Assembly: GCF_015711645.1 (NCBI RefSeq)
Contig: NZ_JABTEX010000001.1
Coordinates: forward strand, 496,001 to 560,000
Source of the DNA: Planomonospora sp. ID82291
GTDB taxonomy: Bacteria; Actinomycetota; Actinomycetes; Streptosporangiales; Streptosporangiaceae
Direction: 5' to 3'
Length of the DNA stretch: 64,000 nucleotides
In this document: piece by piece, positions 59,301 to 64,000 of the stretch
Numbering within the stretch: position 1 is the first letter of the stretch
How the letters are laid out: each line of letters begins with the position of its first letter
The notes under the pieces: model-generated
Databases searched by the model: none
The model's input: only the letters and a program-made list of their open reading frames with translations
What the model was told of the DNA's origin: nothing
Position numbers and translations under genes: made by a program

Positions 59301-59866
59301 CGGGCCAGCCCGCCGGTGAGCGCGTCGCCGCGGCCCAGCGCCAGGGCGGCCTCGGCCGCGTCCTCCTCCAGCGTCAGCCGGAACTCGGCCAGGTGGGCCC
59401 GCTCCTGCTCCGCCCAGGAGGCGCCGGTGAAGTCGGCCAGCGGCTCCCCCCGCCATTCCTCCAGCGCCCGCCGGAACTCCCGCTCCGCCCCCGCGTGCTC
59501 CCCGGCGGCGGCCAGCCGCCCGCCCTCGGCCGCGCACCCGCGCGCCCGCGCCAGGTCGAGGTCGGCCGCACCGATCGCGAGGGCGTAGCCGCCGGGGCGG
59601 CTGACCAGGACCGACGGGGGCGTGGTCCGCCGCCGGTCCGGCTCGAAGACGCGGCGGAGCTTGGAGACGTAGGCCTGGACGGTGTTGACCGCCCCCGGCG
59701 GCGGCCCGTCCTCCCAGAGCGCGTCGATGATCCGCGCCGGCGCGACCGGCCGGGGCGCGGCGAGCAGGCACAGGGCCAGCACCGCCCGCTGCTGGTGGGG
59801 ACCGACGTCCAGCGGTTCCCCGCCGTCGCCGGCCACGCCGACCGGCCCCAGCACCCGAAAGTCCAC
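56306..59866 (-). CDS. SARP-type regulator with AAA ATPase and TPR domains (AfsR-like)
   Basis: 1186 residues from GTG 59866 (GTG 59875 also possible). Residues 1-95 are an OmpR-like winged helix (FRVLGPVGVAGDG; APARIIDALWEDGPPPGAVNTVQAYVSKLRRVF), then the BTAD domain to about 240. The AAA ATPase has Walker A LAGEPGIGKTS (about 320) and Walker B VLIVLDDLQWAD. TPR-like helices fill the C-terminal 500 residues. Such proteins activate secondary metabolism or sugar genes. Two repeat tracts (GSAGSA near 280; GADAGSG units near 370-420) lie in linkers. It lies downstream of the glgX start and is divergent from the gene at 60017. Confidence 0.9.
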   Translation of the reverse strand: MDFRVLGPVGVAGDGGEPLDVGPHQQRAVLALCLLAAPRPVAPARIIDALWEDGPPPGAVNTVQAYVSKLRRVFEPDRRRTTPPSVLVSRPGGYALAIGAADLDLARARGCAAEGGRLAAAGEHAGAEREFRRALEEWRGEPLADFTGASWAEQERAHLAEFRLTLEEDAAEAALALGRGDALTGGLARLVAAHPLRERLRVLGAHALYQAGRQADALAVLAEGRRLLADELGLDPGPPAREMERRILTQDPALTPRTQVRRASGTGTLPSAGSAGSAGSAGSAASVVSAPRLVGRGAETAVLDRAVTGDGHRVVLLAGEPGIGKTSLAEHAAATAEAAGRRVAWGRCWDGSGAPPFWPWTQAAAELAGPGAEPGSGAEPGSGADAGPGADAGSGADAGSGADAGPGAEPGAGADAGSGPVDAAGSGPGQAGPGAGPAGPGEYGGAGGRGEGGRFRFYEAFARRLNGYGRVLIVLDDLQWADASSIRLLEFLASTRLCPELTVVAAYRDTDVRPGGALEHALGTLARLAHVRRLAVRGLAEDDVRAYLGRAGADPGRAAEMVRLTAGNPFFLGEVLHLAEGSGTSGTPGSPLTGAVPAVPAGPVAPAGLSDVVRGRLAGLPPGTEEVLAAAALLGRDAPADVLLRVVDLPEEEVLDVLDAAVRARLLTEGDGPACRFVHDIVRDVLREALPPLRRRRLHDRIAEVLEERGGTRLVEIAHHYGEGVLSGRTAAKAVGYARRAAAQAAAQFAHEDAVEHLERAVALTGALPRSDDALRCDLLLDLAEAQAAAGMSTAAHARLEEAARIAEDLGDDNRLARAALGLSDQIYTAMYEEVTDVERLAGRIDRALASDLAEGSPWRARLLAASAFIGSTGRPVARSLERAAQAVRLARRGGDERALSRTLIAWELLLRSGDDHDLRRAVIDEIVELGVRTGDLVTEWIGRETDHVERTARGERDGAAQALAWLRENAERLRLPSLAGLAAWQSAVHAYLDGRFDDALAAAEEAEAAHPEGALGRDDAHLRRQTLRFLALRADGRPAEALALAEETLGARPGQRPWRLLRCLALADLGRAEEARADFAGLARDGCAELLPDLGYRFVADAAGELCAALGEAEAGRVLADRLAPHAGRLLGWSVTDLCLARLALSAGDRDRAAEHLRAAEAFVRRAGVRVHGPALRELRARLSG
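58618..58764 (-). repeat. 18-bp in-frame minisatellite in the SARP gene
   Basis: About eight copies of an 18-bp unit (such as GCGTCCGCGCCCGACCCT on the plus strand) encode Gly-Ala-Asp-Ala-Gly-Ser or Gly-Ala-Glu-Pro-Gly-Ser. The array interrupts the AAA domain shortly after Walker A. Unit length keeps the frame. Confidence 0.85.
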
Positions 59867-60016
59867 CCCGGCCACCTCGCTCCCGAACTGCGCCGATGGT
59901 AGTCCTTCGCGGCCGGTGCCCGGTTCCGCTCCGCACGGGACGGCGTACGGCGGGGAAATCCTCGGCATCCGAGAGCGTCGTCCGTCCCTCCGGCACCGCT
60001 GTAGGACGATGGAGGG

Positions 60017-60625
60017 GTGAGCTTCAAACTGGCCGTCTGGTACGAGCCCGAGCCGATCACCAAGGAACACGCGGAGAACGTCTTCCAGGCGCTCCGCCGC
60101 GGGGAGCCCGACGCCGCCGCGGCGCACCCCGGGGTGGCGGCGTTCGCCGAGCGCCTGCCCGAGGCCCGGCAGGTCTCCCCGGAGTACGCCCTCGTCACCG
60201 TGGAGCGCGAACGGGCCGACGAGGTGTCGGGCGCCGCCTTCGAGGCGGCGCGGGAATGCGGGCTGGTCTGCTACGACCCGCAGCGCCGGCTCGTGCACAA
60301 CCGCGAGCCGCTGGGCGCCTACCCCGGCATGCAGATGCACACGGGCGACGGGATGATCCTGATCGACCCCGACCTCCAGCTCGTCCACGACGCGCTGGCC
60401 ACGATGGGCCCGCAGAACCCGTTCACCGCCCTGGTCGTCTTCGGCGAGCACTTCGTCCAGACCTCCCCGGAGCCCGGCGGCTACGAGCTGGAGTACAAGG
60501 ACAGCGTCCGCAACGCCATGTACCGCACGCACGTCGCCGACCTGGAGACGGTCCAGGACGCCTTCGCCGAGTACGCCGTCGACAACCGCGCCTTCCTGGA
60601 ACGCCACGACTGGGAACGGGTCTGA
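60017..60625 (+). CDS. Conserved hypothetical protein
   Basis: 202 residues from GTG 60017, with GGAGG just upstream. It is a soluble alpha/beta protein (SFKLAVWYEPEPITKEHAENVF; YPGMQMHTGDGMILIDPDLQ; LVHDALATMGPQNPFTALVVFG). I do not recognise a catalytic motif. It is divergent from the SARP gene across 150 bp and precedes a decayed two-component system. Codon use is normal, so it is a real gene of unknown role. Confidence 0.7.
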   Translation: MSFKLAVWYEPEPITKEHAENVFQALRRGEPDAAAAHPGVAAFAERLPEARQVSPEYALVTVERERADEVSGAAFEAARECGLVCYDPQRRLVHNREPLGAYPGMQMHTGDGMILIDPDLQLVHDALATMGPQNPFTALVVFGEHFVQTSPEPGGYELEYKDSVRNAMYRTHVADLETVQDAFAEYAVDNRAFLERHDWERV

Positions 60626-60678
60626 GAAGGCTCCGGGACACGGCGGCCTCTCCGGCTGACCGGCTGACCGCCGCGCCC

Positions 60679-60990
60679 CGCTCACGGCGATCAGCTGACC
60701 GCGGTGGAGCGGACCGCGTACCGGATCGTTCAGGAGTCGCTGACCAACGTCGCCCGGCACGCCGCCGCCACCACCGCGTCGGTCCGGATCGACCACCGTC
60801 CCGACGCCCTGGTCATCCAGGTCGACGACGACGGCGAGGCCGCACCGCACGCCGTACCCGCGCCCGGCGTCGGGCTGCTCGGCATGCGCGAACGCGTCAC
60901 CGCCCTCGGCGGTCGCCTGCGGGCGGCGCCGCGCGGCGAGGGCGGCTTCACCGTCCACGCCGAACTCCCCTGGAGCGGACGCCGTGATCC
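60679..60990 (+). pseudogene. Truncated histidine kinase (HATPase domain only)
   Basis: From just after an in-frame TGA the translation has ERTAYRIVQESLTNVARHAA (N box), VIQVDDDGEA and GVGLLGMRERVTALGGRL (G boxes): the end of a NarL-type sensor kinase. Membrane and HisKA_3 parts are missing, and the frame runs on into the next gene without the usual stop. The kinase has lost its 5' two-thirds. Confidence 0.75.
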
Positions 60991-61625
60991 GTGTCCTGCT
61001 GGTCGACGACCAGCCGCTCATCCGCAGCGGGTTCCGCGCGCTCCTCGACCTGGAGGACGACATCGAGGTGGTGGCCGAGACCGGGGACGGGCTGGAGGGC
61101 CTGGCACTGGCCAGGGAGCACCTGCCCGACATCGCGCTCGTCGACATCCGGATACCGATCGTCGACGGCGTCGAGGCGACCCGGCGCATCGCCGCGGACC
61201 CGGCCCTGGCCGGGGTGCACGTCGTCATCCTGACCGACTACGGCCTGGACGAGTACGTCTTCGACGCGCTGCGCGCCGGCGCGGCCGAATTCCTGGTCAA
61301 GGACGTCCAGCCGGAGGGCTTCCTGCACGCCGTACGCGTCGCCGCGCGCGGTGACGCCCTGCTCGCGCCGTCGATCACCCGCAGGCTGATCGACCGGTAC
61401 GTCGCCCAGCTGCTCGGCACCGGCGCCCCGGCCGGGTTGGAGGAGCCGACCGCCCGGGAACGCGAGGCCGTCGCCCTGGTCGCGCGGGGCCTGTCCAACG
61501 ACCAGATCGCCGACCGCATGGTGATCAGCCCGCTGACCGCGAAAACCCACGTCAACTGGGCCATGACCAAACTCCGCGCGCGCGACCACGATGAGGGCAT
61601 CGGCGCGGTTCACAGCGCCGGGTGA
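60984..61625 (+). CDS. NarL/FixJ-family response regulator with altered C-terminus
   Basis: 213 residues from GTG 60984. The receiver domain is complete (VLLVDDQPLIRSGFR; phospho-Asp in ALVDIRIPIVDG; Lys in FLVKDVQPEG). The LuxR helix-turn-helix is readable (REREAVALVARGLSNDQIADRMVISPLTAKTHVNWAMTKLRARD). After RARD the usual last helix is replaced by an unrelated tail (HDEGIGAVHSAG), as if a frameshift had occurred. With its kinase truncated it is probably an orphan or decaying. Confidence 0.8.
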   Translation: MIRVLLVDDQPLIRSGFRALLDLEDDIEVVAETGDGLEGLALAREHLPDIALVDIRIPIVDGVEATRRIAADPALAGVHVVILTDYGLDEYVFDALRAGAAEFLVKDVQPEGFLHAVRVAARGDALLAPSITRRLIDRYVAQLLGTGAPAGLEEPTAREREAVALVARGLSNDQIADRMVISPLTAKTHVNWAMTKLRARDHDEGIGAVHSAG

Positions 61626-61635
61626 AGCCTCGACG

Positions 61636-62127
61636 TCAGACCGCGAGCAGGGAGGCGGAAACGTAGACGATCAGGAGCAGCGCGACCGAGGAGGCGAGCA
61701 GCGGCCGGGGAGTGCGGGACATGGCCAGCAGGGACGCAGCCGGGTAGGCGATCACGCCGCTGAAGACGATGAGCATGAGGGAGAGGTCGATCAGCGAGTT
61801 CGGCAGCGCCTCGGCGAGCCTCCAGATCGTCACCAGGAAGAGGGCGGCCAGGACGGCGACGCGCCAGGACGGCCGTATCCGCAGCAGGTACAGCAAGGGC
61901 CAGGCGAGGACGATCGCGACCCACCGCCCGACCGTCCACGCTTGGACGAGGAAGCCGAGACAGCCGGTGTAGTGACCGCATTGCGGGGAATCGGGGAAAA
62001 GCCTGACCATCAGCCACGCCCATCCGAAGAGGCCGATGGGCAGCAGGATCCCGACCACCCCGGCCAGGACGAACCGCTTACCGGATCTCTCATTCACCGC
62101 GGACGGGCCCGGCCATGATTCGATCAT
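61636..62127 (-). CDS. Small integral membrane protein
   Basis: 163 residues from ATG 62127 (a start at 62232 would add 35 residues not typical of a membrane protein start). Four to five hydrophobic segments are visible (FVLAGVVGILLPIGLFGWAW; VAIVLAWPLLYLL; VAVLAALFLVTIW; LIVFSGVIAYPAAS; ASSVALLLIVYVSASLL). The pair CGHYTGC sits in the first loop. No family recognised. It is convergent with the response regulator. Confidence 0.6.
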   Translation of the reverse strand: MIESWPGPSAVNERSGKRFVLAGVVGILLPIGLFGWAWLMVRLFPDSPQCGHYTGCLGFLVQAWTVGRWVAIVLAWPLLYLLRIRPSWRVAVLAALFLVTIWRLAEALPNSLIDLSLMLIVFSGVIAYPAASLLAMSRTPRPLLASSVALLLIVYVSASLLAV

Positions 62128-62322
62128 GCGCGAATGGTGGCATACCGAACATTCCTTGACCAGGAGTGAAGGACAGGCGGCCATGGTCGCGTTCATGGAC
62201 GTGGGACCGCTGGACCGGAGAAGAGGTTTCACGCCGAGTACGGCGGCAGCCGCCGAAAGGGCGGGATCGGCCCGCTCTGAGGACCGCCGAGGAATCGGGG
62301 CCGTCCGCTGTAGCGTGCGGGC

Positions 62323-62916
62323 ATGACGAGATCACGATCCGGAGAACGGGAATCGGCGCGCCCTCGTCGGCGGTGGCCCGGCTACGCGGTCGCGGCCTGG
62401 GGGTTCGCGTTCGCCGTGCCGAGCTTCTACTGAGCGCTCGGCGGTACGGCGGGCGCGACCACGACGATCTCCCCCTCCCTGGTCCGGCTGATGGAGGAGC
62501 AGGTCACCTGGTTCGTGGTCACCCTGTGGGTCACCGGCCTCCTCAAGGTCGCCGGCGGACTGCTGGGCCTCACCCTCGCCCGCGGCGTCCGGGGCCGGGC
62601 GGTGAGCCCGCTCCTGCAGTTCGCCGCCTGGGGCGCGGGCGTGCTGCTGTTCTGGCACGGCACCCTCTTCGTGGTGCAGGGTTTCCTCGTCGAGACCGGC
62701 TCCGTCGTGCTCGCCCCGGACCTGCTCCCGGTGAGCCGTTGGTACACCTACCTGTGGGGGCCGTGGTTCATGACCGGCGGCATCCTGTTCGCCCTGGCGG
62801 CCCGCTTCGACCTCGGTCACGTGCCCGACCGCCGCCGCGGTGCGCTCGCCGGAGCCGTCGGCGGGATCGGCGCCCTGGGCCTTTCGGCGGCGATGCCGGC
62901 CGCGGGGGTCGCATAG
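62323..62916 (+). pseudogene. DUF3995-like membrane protein gene interrupted by in-frame TGA
   Basis: From ATG 62323 the frame reads through MTRSRSGERES ... AWGFAFAVPSFY, then TGA at 62431-62433, then ALGGTAGATT and on to the end at 62916. DUF3995 proteins have FYWALGG here, so the TGA replaces a Trp codon (TGG). The rest has three further hydrophobic segments and intact codon use. A restart at ATG 62491 would give 141 residues lacking the first segment. Either it is a recent nonsense mutation, a read-through site or a sequencing error. Confidence 0.7.
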
Positions 62917-63017
62917 CACCCCTGACCGCGCTCCTCGAAGCTCGGATCCGCATCCCGGGTCAGGTCACGGCGGAACCTCCTCCGCACTGCACACCTGGAG
63001 CTCCGGATAGCTCCGGT

Positions 63018-63041
63018 GACCTCCGGAACCATCCGGAGGTC
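63018..63041. promoter_or_regulatory. Inverted repeat before the Phd-like antitoxin
   Basis: GACCTCCGG and CCGGAGGTC form a perfect 9-bp inverted repeat with a 6-base spacer, 19 bp before the antitoxin ATG. Two more CTCCGG half-sites lie at 63001 and 63011. This is a likely autoregulatory operator. Confidence 0.6.
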
Positions 63042-63059
63042 AGAGCTACAGTGGACGGT

Positions 63060-63341
63060 ATGAGTGCACTTCCCATCGACTCCTCCCCCGAGGAGCCCAC
63101 CAGCACGGTCGGTGTCGCCGAAGCAGGCAAGACCCTCTCCCGGCTACTCGACCGGGTGGAGGCCGGAGAGCAGATCATCATCACCCGGGGCGGACGGCCC
63201 GCCGCAGTCCTGGGCCCCGCTCCCCGGCCGCCCTTCTCCGGCCAGGCCATAGGAGACCGCCTGGCTCGGTGGTTCGAGGAGTTCGGTCCCGACCCCGACT
63301 TCGCCGACGACATCGAGGCCGCCATACGGGACCGGCCTTGA
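63060..63341 (+). CDS. Phd/YefM-type antitoxin
   Basis: 93 residues from ATG 63060. TVGVAEAGKTLSRLLDRVEAGEQIIITRGGRPAAVL is the classic Phd/YefM fold that binds DNA as a dimer. The acidic C-terminus (EEFGPDPDFADDIEAA) wraps the toxin. The stop overlaps the toxin start by four bases. The inverted repeat just upstream is a candidate operator. Confidence 0.9.
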   Translation: MSALPIDSSPEEPTSTVGVAEAGKTLSRLLDRVEAGEQIIITRGGRPAAVLGPAPRPPFSGQAIGDRLARWFEEFGPDPDFADDIEAAIRDRP

Positions 63342-63748
63342 CCTCGCGTGTCGTGATCGACACCTGCGTCATGGCGGACATCGAGCGTGGAGTCCTCGAT
63401 CCACGGCGCCTCGCTCCCTACGACCCGGCGATGTCCGTGCTGACCTTGGGAGCGCTGCTGACCGGGCTCGCGAAGGCGAAGACCAAGGCGGAGCGCGAGC
63501 AACGGACCCGGAGGATCAGTGGTCTGGTGCGCCTGGTTCCGGTGCTGGACTTCTCTCTCCGTACGGCCGTCGCCTACGCGATGCTCAACGCCGCAGCCCT
63601 GTCGAAAGGACGTGAAGGACAGCGGTCCGACATGCTCATCGCCGCCTCGGCGATGGAACACGGCGCCTTCTTGCTGACGAAGGACAAGGGGTTCGACCGG
63701 CTGCGCCATGTCAGCCGGATCAAAATCCTGCACCCGAGAGATCTCTGA
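63338..63748 (+). CDS. PIN-domain toxin (VapC-like), TTG start
   Basis: 136 residues from TTG 63338, which overlaps the antitoxin stop (TTGA); a longer frame from 63269 overlaps the antitoxin and is unlike the family. PIN acidic positions: D8 (VVIDTCV), D98 (QRSDMLIAAS) and D116 (LTKDKGF). At the second site, where VapC has Glu (SxxTxxEL), it has Ala39 (SVLTLGALLTG). It may have a weaker active site or use a nearby Glu (52 or 54). Confidence 0.85.
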   Translation: MTSRVVIDTCVMADIERGVLDPRRLAPYDPAMSVLTLGALLTGLAKAKTKAEREQRTRRISGLVRLVPVLDFSLRTAVAYAMLNAAALSKGREGQRSDMLIAASAMEHGAFLLTKDKGFDRLRHVSRIKILHPRDL

Positions 63749-63858
63749 GAAGCCCCCCAGCTCCTGACCCTCGTCCGGGCCGAGCCCGTCGCGGGCGCCG
63801 TGCCGGTTCGGCGCCCCTCCTCTCGCTCCCGTGAACGGGCAGGGGGTGCCCGACCGGG

Positions 63859-64000
63859 TCACTCGCCGGGGAAGCGCACTCCCGCCTGGGCGCGGACCTC
63901 GTCCAGGATGCCCATCACCTCGAGCGTCGACTCCCAGGGCACCAGCGGGCTCTCCAGCAGTCCCTCGCGCAGGCAGCGCATGGCCTCGACGGCCTCGTGG
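63859..64000 (-). CDS. Gfo/Idh/MocA-family oxidoreductase, 3' end only
   Basis: 47 codons up to TGA 63859-63861; the rest lies beyond the window. HEAVEAMRCLREGLLESP, VMGILDEVRAQAGVRFPGE is the C-terminal end seen in many NAD(P)-dependent sugar or inositol dehydrogenases of this family. The substrate cannot be read from this part. Confidence 0.75.
   Translation of the reverse strand, partial: HEAVEAMRCLREGLLESPLVPWESTLEVMGILDEVRAQAGVRFPGE

Noticed and set aside
59867-61228. Extension of the SARP frame to 1640 residues
   Set aside because: The extra part runs antisense through three better-supported genes and precedes the natural start of the winged helix.

Overview
The window is very GC-rich DNA with GTG/TTG starts, many 4-bp stop/start overlaps and few gaps. 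It carries families typical of filamentous actinobacteria: two DUF574-type methyltransferases, a WhiJ-like XRE regulator with a DUF397 partner, a SARP regulator, an ArgS-like protein beside lysA, and a WXG100-like protein. A member of the Streptosporangiales or a close relative is a reasonable guess, but the sequence alone does not settle it. No rRNA, tRNA or CRISPR array was recognised.

Layout. 1-6.7 kb: a leftward cluster of a coiled-coil glycosyltransferase-like protein, an ArgS-type anticodon-binding protein, a zinc metallopeptidase, lysA, hom and a polysaccharide deacetylase (cut by the edge). 6.7-9.3 kb: an asparagine-synthase-like protein and a VapBC pair. 9.7-18.7 kb: trehalose synthase, an ABC exporter with a divergent two-component system, and a PadR / ABC ATPase / FtsX-like permease operon. 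18.7-24 kb: two tandem sugar-binding lipoproteins and two permeases of an alpha-glucoside-type importer without an ATPase. 24-32.3 kb: uracil-DNA glycosylase, a His-tailed small protein, a coiled-coil protein, a methyltransferase, a LitR/LitS-like light-response module with a DUF523-DUF1722 protein, and an MMPL transporter.

32.4-50 kb is an accessory (defence) region: a type I restriction-modification operon (hsdR-hsdS-hsdM, leftward) followed by a HEPN protein and a Fic protein. A degenerate copy of an hsdM 3' end and a 46-bp perfect palindrome lie on the far side of this cargo. Next come a mosaic DUF6571-like / lipoprotein / WXG100-like operon, a second methyltransferase, a RhuM-family protein, a WhiJ-like/DUF397 pair, a decayed RsbW-like ATPase and a MerR-GyrI regulator.

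50-56.2 kb: glgX-treY-treZ, which debranches glycogen and makes trehalose. With treS and the sugar importer this gives the window a clear alpha-glucan/trehalose theme. 56.3-64 kb: a large SARP-AAA-TPR regulator, a conserved hypothetical, the remains of a two-component system, membrane proteins (one interrupted by an in-frame TGA), a Phd/VapC-like toxin-antitoxin pair and the end of a Gfo/Idh/MocA oxidoreductase.

The least explained signals are: HEPN plus Fic carried behind a type I R-M operon and flanked by an hsdM-tail relic; a 35-bp tandem repeat that creates two translationally coupled 12-codon minigenes between an ABC ATPase and its permease; an 11-bp-period direct repeat in front of a LitS-like sigma factor; and a Cna-B-like domain in the extracytoplasmic loop of a MalF-type permease.
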